Shown here in pieces: positions 1 to 12,612 of a DNA stretch of 64,000 nucleotides. This DNA is from Megascapheus bottae. Taxonomy: Eukaryota > Chordata > Mammalia > Rodentia > Geomyidae. The DNA lies in assembly GCA_024803745.1 (NCBI GenBank), contig JANJXV010000049.1, positions 1,322,501 through 1,386,500 on the forward strand, in the 5' to 3' direction. The notes below the pieces were generated by a model. That model was not told where the DNA came from. It saw only the letters and a program-made list of their open reading frames with translations, and did no database searches. The number at the start of each line of letters is the position of its first letter. The stretch's first letter is position 1. A program made the position numbers and the translations under genes.

Positions 1-599
1 CTAACCCTAACCCTTACCCTTACCCTAAACATAAACCTAACCCTAACCCTAAGCCTAACCCTTTTCCTTACCCTAAACCTAACCCTAACCCTAAACCTAA
101 CCTTAAAACTTACCCTTACCCTAAACCTAACCCTAACCTTAACCCCAACGCTAAACCTGACCCTAACCCTTACCCTAAACCTAACCCTAACCCTAACCCT
201 AACCCTTACCCTTACCCTAACACAAAACCTAAAACTAACGCGAACCCTGACCTTAACCCTAAGCCTTACCCTTACCCTAACCCTAAACCTAACCCTAACC
301 CTAACACTTACCCAAACCAAAACCCTAACCCTAACCCTAACCCTTACACTAAACCTAACCCTAAACCTAACTCTAACGCTAACCCTAACCCTAACCCCAA
401 ACCCTAACCCTAACCCTAAAACTTATGCTTATCCTAACCATAACCGTAACCCTAACACTTACCCTTAACCTAACCCTAAACCTAACCCTAACCCTTAACC
501 TTACCCTAACCTTAACTCTAACCCTAAACCTTACCCTAACCCTAACCCTAACCTTAACCCTAATCTTAACCCTAACCCTAACCTTAACCTTAACCCTAA
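1..599. repeat. Left-edge degenerate array with CTTAACCCCAACG and CGCG tags
   Basis: No gene is visible. The stretch carries a CTTAACCCCAACGCTAAACC block near 138, which recurs near 8074 and 16437, and an AACGCGAACC tag near 238, which recurs near 2059, 2727, 6787 and in the second 8.36 kb copy. Both tags show that this edge is already part of the domain I higher-order pattern. There is no pure telomere tract at the left edge. Confidence 0.7.
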
Positions 600-956
600 C
601 CCTTATCCTTACACTAACCCTAACCATAACCTTAACCCTAAACCTAACCCTAACACTAAACCTAACACTTATCCTTACCCTAACCCTAAACCTAAACCTA
701 ACCGTAACCATTACCCTGACCATAACCCTATCCATAATCCTAACTCTAACCCTAACCTTAACCCTAACCCTTACACTTACCCTAACCCTAATCCTAACCC
801 TAACCCTAACTCTAACCCTAACCCTTACCCTAAAAATAACCCTGGCCCTAACCCTAACCCTTACCCTTACCCTTACCCTAACCCTAACCCTAACCTTACC
901 CCTAACCCTAACCCTAACCCTTACCCAAACCCACACTCTAACCCAAACTCTTACCC
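600..956. repeat. Module A copy 1
   Basis: Module A is a recurrent ordered set of variant hexamers: CCTTATCCTTACACTAACCC, then TATCCATAATCC (729 here), then AATAACCC/CCTGGCCC (TGG at 843), then a CCCAAACCC...CCCAAACTCTTACCC block ending near 956. The tags appear in this order and at near-constant spacing in the other A copies, so the array was amplified in blocks well above hexamer size. In this copy the TATCC to TGG distance is 114 bases, the shortest seen. Confidence 0.85.
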
Positions 957-1199
957 TTACCCTAACCCTAACCTTAACCCTAACACTAACCCTAACCCTA
1001 ACCCTTACCCTTACCCTAACCCTAACCCTAAACCTAACCCTAAAACTTACCCTTACCTTACCCCTAACCCTAAACCTAACCCTAACACCAACCCTAAACC
1101 TAACACTAACACTAATCCTAACCCTAAACCTAACCTTAACCCAAAACCTTACCCTTACCCTTATGCTAACCCTAACCCTAACCCTAACCTTAACCATAA

Positions 1200-1561
1200 C
1201 CCTTATCCTTAAACTAACCCTAACCATAACCTGAACCCTAAACCTAACCCTAACCCTAAACCTAACCTTACCCTTACCCTAACCCTAAACCTAAACCTAA
1301 CCGTAACCTTTACCCTGACCTTAACCCTATCCATAATCCTAACTCTGACCCTAACCTTAACCCTAACCCTTACACTTACCCTAACCCTAACCCTAACCCT
1401 AAACCTAACCCTAACTCTAACCCTAACCCTTACCCTAACAATAACCCTGGCCCTAACCCTAACCCTAACCCTTACCCTTACCCTAACCCTAAACCTAACC
1501 TTACCCCTAACCCTAACCCTATCCCTTACCCAAACCCAAACTCTAACAAAAACTCTTACCC
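1200..1561. repeat. Module A copy 2, tandem to copy 1
   Basis: The ordered tags recur about 600 bases after copy 1: TATCCATAATCC at 1328, CCTGGCCC with TGG at 1448 (spacing 120), and the CCCAAACCCAAACTC block ending near 1561. The intervening text between copies 1 and 2 also matches, so the tandem period here is about 600 bases with whole-hexamer length differences. Confidence 0.85.
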
Positions 1562-1696
1562 TTACCCTAACCCTAACCTTAACCCTACCACTAACCCTAA
1601 CCCTAACCCTTACCCTTACCCTAACCCTAACCCTAAACCTAACCCTAACACCAACCCTAAACCTAACTCTAACACTAACCCTAACCCTAAAACTAA

Positions 1697-2215
1697 CCCT
1701 TACGCTTAAGTAACCCTAATCCTAACCCCTAACCCTAACCCTAACCCTAACCCTTACACTTATCCTAACCCTAACCCTAACCCTTACCCTTACACTAAAC
1801 CTAAACCTAACCCTAACCCTAACCCTAACCCTTTCCCTTACCCAAAACCGATCCCTAAGTCTAACCCTAACCCTAAAACATACCCTTACCCTAAACCTAA
1901 ACCTAACCCTTACCCTAAACCTAAACCTAACCGTTACCCTAAACCTAACCTAACCCTACCCTAACCCTTACCCTTATCCTAACCCTAACTCTAACCTTAA
2001 GTCCAACGGTAACCCTAACCCTAACCCTTACCCTTACCCTAACCCAAAACCTAAACCTAACGCGAACCCTAACCCTAACCCTAAACTTAACCCCAACGGT
2101 AAACCTAACCCTAAACGTTACCCTAACCCTAACCCTAACACTAATACTTACCCTTACCCTAACACTAACCCTAACCGTGACCCTTATCCTAACCCTATCT
2201 CTAATACTAACCCTT
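1697..2215. repeat. Module U copy 1
   Basis: CTTAAGTAACCCTAATCC (about 1704), CCAAAACCGATCCC (about 1843), CTAACCCTACCC, CAACGGTAACC, AAACGTTACCC and CTAATACTAACCC occur in the same order as at 9789-10480. CCGATCCC is found only in these U copies, as far as I could see. Confidence 0.78.
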
Positions 2216-2529
2216 AAATTAACCCTAACACTAACCCTAAACCCTAACTCTAACCCTTACCCTAACCCTAACACTAACCCTAACCCCTAACCCTAACCCT
2301 AACCCTTGCCCTTACCCTAACCCTAAACCTAAACCTAACCCTAACCTTTAACCTGACCCTAATCCTATCCATAATCCTTACTCTAAAACTAACCTTAAGC
2401 CTAACCCTTACCCTTACCCTAACCCTAACCCTAATCGTAACCCTAAACCTAACACTAACTCTAACCCTAACCCTTATCCTAACAATAACCCTGGCCCTAA
2501 CCCTAACCCTAACCCTTACCCTTACCCTA
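1864..2529. repeat. U-A composite repeat, first of a tandem pair
   Basis: This block starts near AAAACATACCC (1875) and contains CTAACCCTACCCTAACCC, CAACGGTAA, AACGTTACCC and CTAATACTAACCCTTAAATT (near 2202). It then runs into a module A with TATCCATAATCC at 2366 and CCTGGCCC at 2492. The next block repeats this order. The A part lacks the CCCAAA block and is replaced by the start of the next copy, so the junction falls inside A. Confidence 0.82.
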
Positions 2530-3330
2530 ACCCTAACCCTAAAACTTACCCTTACCCTAAACCTAAACCTAACCCTTACCCTAAACCTAAACCCAACCCT
2601 TACCTTAAACCTAACCTAACCCTACCCTAACCCTTACCCTTATCCTAACCCTAACCCTAACCTTAACCCCAACGGTAACCCTAACCCTAACCCTTACCCT
2701 TACCCTAACCAAAACCCTTTACCTAACGCGAACCCTAACCCTAAACCTTACCCTTACCCTAACCTAACCCTAAACCTAACCCTAACCCTAACCCTAACCC
2801 TAACACCTAACCCTACCCCAAACCCTAACCCTTGTCCTTACCCTAACCCTAACCATAACCCTAACACTTACCCAAACCCTAAACCTAACCCTAACCCTAA
2901 CACTTATCCTAACCCTACCGCTAATACTAACCCTTAAATTAACCCTAACACTAACCCTAACCCCTAACCATAATCCTTACCCTAACCCTAACACTAACCT
3001 AACCCCTAACCATAACCCTAACCCTTACCCTTACACTAACCCTAAACCTAAACCTAACCCTAACCTTTACCCTGACCATAATTCTATCCATAATCCTTAC
3101 TCTAACCCTAACCTTAAGCCTAACCCTTACCCTTACCCTAACCCTAAACCTAAGCCTAACCCTAAACCTAACCCTAAATCTAATCCTAACCCTTATCCTA
3201 AGAATAACCCTGGCCATAACCCTAACCCTAACCCTTACTCTTACCCTAACCCTAACCCTAACCATACCCCTAAACTTAAACCTAACTCTTACCCAAACCC
3301 AAACTCTAACCCAAACTCTTACCCTTACCC
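2530..3330. repeat. U-A composite repeat, second of a tandem pair
   Basis: This is a second copy of the preceding block. The start is offset by 666 bases (AAAAC at 2541 versus 1875), and the later tags are offset by 719-720 (CTAATACTAACCC, TATCC at 3085, TGG at 3211). The difference of about 54 bases equals nine hexamers, which indicates an internal gain or loss of whole units. This copy has a complete A tail with the CCCAAACCC block ending near 3326. Confidence 0.82.
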
Positions 3331-4500
3331 TAACCCTAACCTTTACCCTAACCCCTAACAATAACCATTAACCTAAACTAACCCTCACCCGTATCCTAAC
3401 ACTAATCCTAACCCTAAACCTAACCCTAACACTTACCCTTACCCTAACCCTAAACCTAACCATAACCCTAACCCTTACCCTAACCCTAACCCTAAACTTA
3501 ACTCTAACCCTTACCCTTACTCTAATCCTAAACCTAACCCTAAACCTAAACCTAACCCTACCCCTTACCCTTACTCTAACCCTAACCCTAACCCTAACCC
3601 TTATCCTTACCCTAAACCTAACCCTAAACCTTATCCTAACCATAAGCTTAACCCTAACACTAACCCTTACCCTTATCTTAACCCTAATCCTAACCCTAAC
3701 CCTTACCCTTACCCTTACGCTAACCCTAACCCTAACCTTAACCCTAACCATAAACCTAACACATACCCTTACCCTAACCCTAACCCTAAAACAAACCGTA
3801 ACCCTAAACATAACCCTAACCCTAACCCTAACCCTAACCCTTACCCTAATCCTAACCCTAACCCTTACCCTTACCCTAACCCTAACCCTAACCCTAACAC
3901 TAAACCTAACCTTAACCCTAACCCTTACCCTTACCCTTACCCTAACCCTGACCCTAAACCTAACCCTAACACTTACACATACCCTAATAACAAATCCTAA
4001 CCTTAACCCTAACCCTAACCCTAACCCTAACCTTAACCATAACCCTTATCCTTACCCTAACCCTAACCATAACCCTAACCCTAAACATAACCCTAACCCA
4101 ATCCCTAACCCTTACCCTTACCCTTACGCTAACCTTAACCCTAACCTTAACCCTAACCCTAAACCTAACACATACCCTTACCCTAACCCAAACCCTAAAA
4201 CAAACCGTAACCCTAAACATAACCCTAACCATAACCCTAACCATAACCCTAACCCTTACCCTAATCCTAACCCTAACCCTTACCCTTACCCTAACCCTAA
4301 CCCTAAACCTAACACTAAACCTAACCTTAACCCTAACCCTTACCCTTACCCTTACCCTAACCCTGACCCTAAACCTAACCCTAACACTTACACATACCCT
4401 AATACCAAACCCAAACCTTAACCATAACCCTAACCCTAACCTTAACCATAACCCCTATCCTTACCCTAAACCTAACCATAACCCTAACCCTAAACCTAAC
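3331..4500. repeat. Degenerate hexamer array between A copies, with internal duplication
   Basis: No gene is visible. Two stretches resemble each other closely. Both carry AACACATACCCTTACCC followed by AAAACAAACCGTAACCC and then a run with CCCTGACCCTAAACCTAACC and ACTTACACATACCC. They lie at about 3750-3980 and about 4165-4400, an offset of roughly 410-420 bases. This is a local tandem duplication of hexamer text. Confidence 0.7.
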
Positions 4501-4670
4501 CCTAACTCTAACCCTAACCCTTACCCTAAAAATAACCCTGGCCCTAACCCTAACCCTAACCCTTACCCTTACCCTAACCCTAACCCTAACCCTAACCCTA
4601 ACCCTAACCTTACCACTAACCCTAGCCCTAACCCTTACCCAAACCCACACTCTAACCCAAACTCTTACCC
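4501..4670. repeat. Module A copy, left-truncated
   Basis: CTCTAACCC, AAAATAACCC and CCTGGCCC (TGG at 4539) are followed by the CCCAAACCCACACTC block ending near 4670, as in the copy at 600-956. The TATCCATAATCC tag is missing upstream, so only the right part of the module is present. Confidence 0.75.
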
Positions 4671-4739
4671 TTACCCTAAACCTAACCTTAACCCTAACAC
4701 TAACCCTAACCCTAACCCTTACCCTTACCCTAACCCTAA

Positions 4740-4935
4740 CCCTAAACCTAAACCTAAACTAACCCTAATACTTACCCTTACCTTAACCCTAACCCTAAAC
4801 CTAACCCTAACACCAACCCTAAACCTAACCCTTACCCTAACCCTAACCCTAAACCTAAACCTAAACTAACCCTAATACTTACCCTTACCTTAACCCTAAC
4901 CCTAAACCTAACCCTAACACCAACCCTAAACCTAA
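4740..4935. repeat. Short tandem duplication, about 112 bases
   Basis: The string beginning CCTAAACCTAAACTAACCC, with AATACTTACCCTTACC and AACACCAACCC following, occurs twice back to back, near 4748-4830 and 4860-4940. It is a small local duplication inside the array. Confidence 0.75.
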
Positions 4936-5214
4936 CCCTAACACTAACCCTAACCCTAAACCTAACCTTAACCCTAAACCTTACCCTTACCCTTATCCTA
5001 AACCTAACCCTTATCCTTACTCTAATCTTACACATAACCCTAACCCTAAAACTAACCGTTACTCTTACCCTAACCCTAACCCTAACCCCAACCCTAACCC
5101 TAACCCTAACCATAACCTGAACCCTAAACCTAACCCTAACCCTAAACCTAACACTTACCCTTACCCTAACCCTAAACCTAAACCTAACCGTAACCTTTAC
5201 CCTGACCCTAACCC

Positions 5215-5456
5215 TATCCATAATCCTAACTCTAACCTTAACCTTAACCCTAACCCTTACCCTTACCCTAACCCTAACCCTAATCCTAACCCTAAACCTA
5301 ACCCTAACTCTAACCCTAACCCTTATCCTAACAATAACCCTGGCCCTAAAACTAACCCAAACCCATATCCTTACCCTAACCCTAAACCTAACCATACCCC
5401 TAAACCTAAATCTAACCCTTACCCAAACCCAAACTCTAACCCAAACTCTTACCCTT
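5215..5456. repeat. Module A copy at the left edge of the 8.36 kb unit
   Basis: TATCCATAATCC is at 5215, CCTGGCCC with TGG at 5341 (spacing 126), and the CCCAAACCCAAACTC block ends near 5456. The left breakpoint of the 8.36 kb duplication (5281) lies inside this module. The related second-copy sequence (13656 TGG) therefore lacks the TATCCATAATCC part at the expected place. Confidence 0.82.
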
Positions 5457-5705
5457 ACCCTAACCCTAAACTTAACCCTAACACTAACCCTAACCCTAAC
5501 CCTTACCCTTACCCTAACCCTAACCCCAATCCTAACCATAAACCTTACCCTAAACCTAACCCTAAACTTAACCCTAACCCTTATCCTTACACTAACTCTA
5601 ACCATAACCTTAACCCTAAACCTAACCGTAACCCTAAACCTAACACTTAACCTTACGCTAACCCTAAACTTAACCTAACCATAACCTTCATCCTGACCCT
5701 AACAC

Positions 5706-6086
5706 TATCCATAATCCTAACTCTAACCCTAACCTTAACCCTAACCCTTACACTTACCCTAACCCTAACACTAACCCTAAACCTAACCCTAACCCTTACC
5801 CTTACCCTAAACCTAACCCTAAACCTAACCCTAACCCTAACCCTAACCCTAACACCTAACCCTAACCCAAAACCTAACCCTTGCACTTACCCTTACCCTG
5901 ACCCTAACCCTAACCATAACCCTAACCCTAAAACTAACCCTAACACTAACCATAACCCTGACCCTAACAATAACGCCGGTCCTAAACCTAACCCTAACCC
6001 TTACCCTAACCCTAACCCTAACCTTACCCCTAAACCTAACCCTAACTCTTACCCAAACCCAAACTATAACCCAAACTCTTACCCTT
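5706..6086. repeat. Module A variant with GCCGGTCC in place of CCTGGCCC
   Basis: TATCCATAATCC is at 5706, AATAACGCCGGTCC at about 5969, and CCCAAACCCAAACTATAACC ends near 6086. The tag order is that of module A, but the spacing is about 270 rather than 126, so extra hexamers are inserted. The G-containing tag carries a CpG. The same variant is at 14021-14449 in copy 2. Confidence 0.75.
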
Positions 6087-9013
6087 ACCCTAACCCTAAA
6101 CTTAACCCTAACACTAACCCTAACCCTAACCCTTACCCTAACCCTAACCCTAAACCTAACCCTAACCCTAACCCTAACCCTAAACCTTACCCTTACCCTA
6201 ACCCTAAACCTAAACCTAAACCTAACCCCAACCCTAAACCTAACAGTAACCCTAACCCTAACCCTAACCCTTACCCTTACGTAAAGCTAACCCCAAACCT
6301 AACCCTAACCCTAACCCTAACCCTTACACTTATCCTAACCCTAACCCTAACCCTAACACTTACCCTTACCCTAACGTGTACATTAACCCTAACCCTAACC
6401 CTTACCCTAACCCTAACCCTAACACTACCCTAAACCTTACCCTTAACCTAAACCTAACCCTAACCCTTTCCCTTACTCTAAACCTAACCCTAACCCTAAC
6501 CCTAACCCAAACCCTAAAACTTACCCTTACCCTAAACCTAACCCTAACACTTACCCTAAACCTAACCCTAATCCTAAACCTAACCCTTACCCTTATCCTA
6601 ACCCTAACCCTAACCTTAACCCCAACACTAAACCTAACCCTTACCCTTACCCTAAACCTAACCCTAAGCCTAACAATAACCCTAACACTAACCCTTATCC
6701 TTACACTAACCCAAACCCTAAACCTAACACGAACCCTAACCCTAAACCTAAGCCTTACCCTTACCCTAACCCAAACCCTAAACCTAACGCGAACCCTAAC
6801 CCTAAACCTAACCATTACCCTTACCCTAACCATAACCCTAAACCTAACGTAAAACCTAACCCTTACCCTTACCCTAACCATAACCCTAACCATAACCCTA
6901 ACACTTACCAAAACCCTAAACCTAACCCTAATCTTACCCTTACCCTACTCTAACCCTAACCTTAATCCCAACGCTAAACCTAAACCTAACCCTTACCCTA
7001 ACCCTAACCCTAACCCTAACCCCAACCATAAAACTTACGCTTACAATAACTCTAACCCTAACCCTAACCCTAACACTTATCCTAACCCTAACACTAACCC
7101 TAACCCTTTACCTAACCCAAACACTAACCTTAACCCCTAACCCTAACCCTTACCCTAACCCTAACACTAACCCTAACCTCTAACCCTAACCCTAACCCTA
7201 ACCCCTAACCCTAACCCTAACCCTAACATTAACCCTAACCCTAAACCTAATCCTAACCCTAACACTTACCCTTACCCTAACCCTAACCCTAACCCTAACA
7301 CTTACCCTAACCCTAACCTAACACTTACCCTAACCCTAACCCTAACCCTTACCCTAACCCTAATCCTTACCCTGACTCTAACCCTAACCCTTACCCTTAG
7401 CCTAATCCTAAACATAAACGTAACCCTAACCATAACCCTTACACTCACCCCAACCCTAACCTGAACCCCTAACCCTAACCCAAAACCTCACCATAAACCT
7501 AACCCTTAATATAACCCTAACCCTAACCCTATCCCTAAACCTTACCCTAACCCTTACCCTAACCATAACCCTCACCATAAACCTAACCCTATCCCTAACC
7601 CTTACCCTTACCCTTACCCTTAACCTAACCCTAAACCTAAATCTACACCTAACCCTAACCCTAACCTTAACCCTAACCCTAAACCTTACCCTTACCCTAA
7701 CCCTTACCCTTACCCTAACCCTAAACCTAAACCAAACCGTAACCCTTACCCTGAACCTAACCCTAACCATAATCCTAACTCTAACCCTAAACTTAACCCT
7801 AACCCCTACCCTTACCCTAACCCTAACCCTAACCCTAACCATAACCCTAAACCTAACCCTAACCCAAACCCTAACCCTAACCCCAACCCCTAACCCTTAC
7901 ACTTATTCTAACCCTAACCCTAATCCTAACCCTTACATTTAGCCTAACCCCTACCCTAACCCTAACCCTTACCCTAACCCTAACCCTAACCCTTACCCTA
8001 ACCCTAAACCTAAACCTACCTCTAACCCTAACCCTAACCTTAAAACTTACCCTTACCCTAAAACTAACCCTAACCTTAACCCCAACGCTAAACCTGACCC
8101 TAACCATTCCCCTAAACCTAACCCTAACCCTAACCCTGACCCTAACCCTTACCCTTACCCTAACCTAAACCGTAAAACTAACGCGAAACCTAACATTAAC
8201 CCTAAGCCTTACCCTTACCATAACCCTAAACCTAACCCTAATCCTAACCCTAACCCTAACACTTACCCAAACCCTAACCCTAAACCTAACCCTTTCCCTT
8301 ACACTAACCCTAACCCTAACCCCTAACACTTACCCCAACCCTAACCCTAACCCTTACCCTAATCTTAAACATAACCCTAACCCTAACTCTAAACATAACC
8401 TTAACCCTAACCCTAACCCTATCGCTAACACTTACCCTTACCCTAACCCTAACCCTAAACTTAACACTAAACCTAACCCTAACCCTAACCATTACCCTTA
8501 CAGTAAACCTAACCCTAAACCTAACTCTAACCATAACCCTAACCCTAACCCCAAACCCAAACCCTAACCCTAACCCTAAACCTTACCCTTATCCTAACAC
8601 TAATCCTAACCATAACCGTAACCCTAACACTTACCCTTAACCTACCCTAAAACTAACCCTAACCCTAAACCTTACCCTAACCTTAACCCTAAACCTAAAC
8701 CTTACCCTAACCCTAACCCTAACACTAAGCCTAACACTAACCATAACACTAAACCTAACCTTAACCCTAAACCTTACCCTTCCCCTTACCCTAACCCTAA
8801 CCCTAACCCTTACCCTTACCCTAACCCTAACCCTAAACTTAACCCTAACCTTAACCCTAACCCTAACCCTAACCTTAACCCTAACCCTTATCCTTACACT
8901 AACCCTAAGCATAACCTTAACCATAAACTTAACCCTAACCCTAAACCTAACACTTACCCTTACCCTAACCCTAAACCTGAACATAACCGTAACCTTTACC
9001 CTAACCCTAACCC

Positions 9014-9200
9014 TATCCATAATCCTAACTCAAACCCTAACCTTAACCCTAACCCTTACACTTACCCTAACCCTAAGCCTAACCCTAACCCTAAACCTAA
9101 CCCTAACTCTAACCTCACCCTTACCGTAACAATAACCCTGGCCCTAACCCTAACCCTAACCCTTACCCTTACCCTAAACCTAACCCTAACCTTACCCCTA
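9014..9200. repeat. Module A copy, right part diverged
   Basis: TATCCATAATCC is at 9014 and CCTGGCCC at 9137-9144 (spacing 125). The CCCAAA block does not follow; an AACACGAACCC stretch does. The copy 2 counterpart is at 17377-17563. Confidence 0.78.
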
Positions 9201-9459
9201 ACACGAACCCTAACCCTAACCCTTAACCTTACCCTAACCCTAACCCTAAAACTAAACCTAACCCTGAACCTTACCCTTACCTTAATCCTAACGCTAAACC
9301 TAATCCTAACACCAACCCTAAACCTAACTCTAACACTAACCCTAACCCTAAACCTAACCTTAACCCTAAACCTTACCTTTACCCTTATCCTAACCCTAAA
9401 CCTAAACCTAACCCTAACCCTAACCCTAACCCTAACCTTAACCCTAACCCTAATCCTTA

Positions 9460-9656
9460 CACTAACCCTAACCATAAACTTAACCCTAAACCTAACCCTA
9501 ACCCTAAACCTAACCCTAACCCTTACCCTAACAATAACCCCTGCCCTAACCCTAACCCTAACCCTTACCATTACCCTAACCCTAAACCTAAACTTACCCC
9601 TAACCCTAACCCTAACCCTTACCCAAACGCAAACTCTAACCCAAACTCTTACCCTT
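9460..9656. repeat. Module A right half with CCCTGCCC tag
   Basis: AATAACCCCTGCCC (9534-9547) is followed by the CCCAAACGCAAACTC block ending near 9656, which is the right half of module A. The G tag differs by a shift from CCTGGCCC. The copy 2 counterpart is near 17823-18019. Confidence 0.72.
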
Positions 9657-9788
9657 ACCCTAACCCTAACCTTAACCCTAACACTAAACCTAACCCTAAA
9701 CCTTACCCTTACCTTAACCCTAACCTAAACCTAACCCTAACACCAACCCTAAACCTAACTCTAACACTAACCCTAACCCTAAAACCAA

Positions 9789-10480
9789 CCCTTACCCTTA
9801 AGTAACCCTAATTCTAACCCTTAACCCTAATCCTAACCCTAACCCTTACACTTATCCTAACCCTAACCCTAACCCTAACACTTACCCTAACCCCTACACT
9901 AACCCTAACCCTAACCCTTACCCTAACCATAACCCTAACCATAACCCTTACCCTTATCCTAAACCTAAACCTAACCCTAACCCTAACCCTAACCCTTTCC
10001 CTTACCCAAAACCGATCCCTAAGCATAACCCTAACCCTAAAACTTACCCTTACTCTAAACCTAACCTAACCCTACCCTAAACCTTACCCTTATCCTAACC
10101 CTAAATCTAACCTTAACCCCAATGGTAACCCTAACCCTAACCCTTTACCTTACCCTAACCCTAACCTAAACCTAACCCTAACCCTAACCCTAACCCTAAC
10201 ACCGAACCCTAACCCAAACCCTAACCCTTACCCTTACCATAACCCTAACCCTAACCCTAACCCTAAGACTTACCCAAACCCTAAACCTAACCCTAACCCT
10301 TACCCTTACCCTAACCCTAACCCTAACCTTAACCCCAACGGTAAACCTAACCCTAAACGTTACCCTAACACTAACCCTAACCCTAACGCTTATCCTAACT
10401 CTATCGCTAATGCTAACCCTTAACTTCACCCTAACACTAACTGTAACCCCTAACCCTAACCCTTACCCTAACCCTAACAC
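9789..10480. repeat. Module U copy preceding module A
   Basis: CTTAAGTAACCCTAATTC, CCAAAACCGATCCC (10011), CTAACCCTACCCTAAACC, CAATGGTAACC, AAACGTTACCC and CTAATGCTAACCCTTAAC match, in order, the stretch at about 1697-2215. The next A tag, TATCCACAATCC, follows at 10572, about 153 bases after the end tag. The same gap is seen at 2211-2366 and 2931-3085. The copy 2 counterpart is at 18152-18843. Confidence 0.8.
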
Positions 10481-10571
10481 TAATCCTAACCCCTAACCCT
10501 AACCCTTACCCTTACCCTTACCCTAACCCTAACCCTAAAACAAACCCTAACCTTTACCCTGACCCTAATCC

Positions 10572-10760
10572 TATCCACAATCCTTACTCTAACCCTAACC
10601 TTAAGCCTAACCCTTACCCTTACCATAACCCTAAGCCTAAGCCAAACCTTAAACCTAACCCTAACACTAACCCTAACCCTTATCCTTACAATAACCCTGG
10701 CCCTAACCCTAACCCTTACCCTTACCCTAACCCTAACTCTAAACCTAACCCTAACCCTAA
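10572..10760. repeat. Module A copy with TATCCACAATCC
   Basis: TATCCACAATCC is at 10572 (one base from the usual tag) and CCTGGCCC with TGG at 10698 (spacing 126). The CCCAAA block is absent. The copy 2 counterpart is at 18935-19123. Confidence 0.78.
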
Positions 10761-12612
10761 CCCTAAACCTTACCCTTAACCTAACCCTAACCCTAAACCT
10801 AACCCTAACCCCAACCCTAAATCTAACACTAAAACTAACCCTAACCCTAACCCTTACCCTAACCCTAACTCTAACCCTAACCCTTACCCTTACCCTAACC
10901 CTAAACCTAAGCCTAAACCTAACCCTAATCCTAACCCTTACCCTTACCCTAATCCTAAACCTAACCCTAATCCTAACCCTAACCCTAACCACTACCCTTA
11001 CCCTAACCCTAACCCTAACCCTAAACCTTACCCTTACCCTAACCCTACCCCTAACCCTTATCCTAAACCTAACCTTAACACTTACCCTTACCCTAACCGT
11101 AACCCTAACCTTAAACCCAACCCTAAACCTAACCCTAACCCTAACACTAAACCTTACACTTACCCTAACCCTAAACCTAACCCTAACGCTAACCATAACC
11201 CTAACACTTAACTTTAGCCTAACCCTAAACATTACCCTAACCCTAGCACTAACCATAACCCCTAACCCTAACCCTTAACCTAACCCTAACCCTAACCCTT
11301 ACCCTAACCCGAACCTAAACCTTACCCTAACCATAAACCTAACCCTAACCCTAACCTTAACCCTAACGCTAACCCTAACCCTAACCCTAACCCTTACCCT
11401 TATTCTAACCATAACCCTAAATGTAACCGTAATACTAACCCTAATCCTAATCCTAATCCTATCCCCAACCCTTACCCTTACACTAACCCTAAGCCTAAAC
11501 CTAACACTAACCCTAACCCTAACCTTAACCCTAACCCTTATCCTTACACTAACCCTAACCATAACCTTAACCTAAACCTAACCCTAACCCTAAACCTAAC
11601 ACTTACCCTTACCCTAACCCTAAACCTAAACCTAACAGTATCCTTTACCCTAACCCTAACCATTACCTTTACCCTAAACCTAAACCTAACCCTAACCCTA
11701 ACCCTAACCCTAACCCTTACCCTAAACCTAACCCTAACCCTAACCCTAACCTTTACCCTTACCTTAACTCTCACCCTAACCCTAACACTTACCCTTACCC
11801 AAAACTAACCCTTATCCTAACCCTAAACCTAAACATAACACATACCCTTACCGTAACCCTAACCATAACCCTAACCGTAAATCTAAACCTATCCTAAACT
11901 TAACCCTTACCCTTAACCTAACACTAAACCTAAACTTAACCATAACCCTTACCTTTACCCTAACCCTAACCCTAACCCTAACAATTACGCTTACCCTAAC
12001 ACTAACCCTAATCCTAACCATAACCCTTACCCTTACTCTAACCCTATCCCTAAACATAACCATAACTCTAAATCTAACCCTAACCCTAACCCTAACAATA
12101 AACCTTACCCTTACCCTAACCCTAACCCTAACCCTAACCCTAAACCTTACCCTTAACCTAAACCTAACCCTAACCCTTACCCTAAACCTAACCCTAACGC
12201 TAACCCTGACCCTTACCTTCACCCTAACCCTAACCCTTACACTTTCCGTAACGCTAACCCTAACCATAACCCTAACCCTAACACATACCCTTACCCTAAC
12301 CCTAACCCTAACCCCAAACCTAACCCTAACCCTAAACCTTACCCTTAAACTAAACCTAACCCTAACCCTTACCCTAAATCTAACCCTAACCCTAACCCTA
12401 ACCCTAACCATAACACTAACACTTACCCTTACCCTAACCCTACCCTAACCCTAACCCTTACCCTTACCATAATCCTAAACATAACCCTAACCCTAAACCT
12501 AACCCTAACTTTTACCCTTACCCTAACCCTAACCCTAACCCTAACCCTAAACCTTACGCTTACCCTAAACCTAACCCTAAACCTAACCCTAAACAAAACC
12601 CTAACCCTAACC

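Noticed and set aside
1..60. Left edge as the true chromosome terminus
   Set aside because: A terminus should carry perfect repeats added by telomerase. The first 60 bases already contain CCCTTA, ACATAA, GCCTAA and CCCTTTTCC variants.
391..1234. Overlapping long open frames on both strands (Val-Arg minus, Leu-Thr plus)
   Set aside because: They are read-throughs of a 6-base repeat in stop-free phases, have no non-repeat domain, and occur on both strands over the same bases. The same reasoning applies to all dipeptide frames in the window.
158..5225. CCTGACCC units as nuclear-receptor half-sites (GGGTCA on minus)
   Set aside because: Single TCAGGG variants are expected among random hexamer changes. 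They are too scattered here to support a regulatory call, although TCAGGG binding by orphan receptors is known in other settings.
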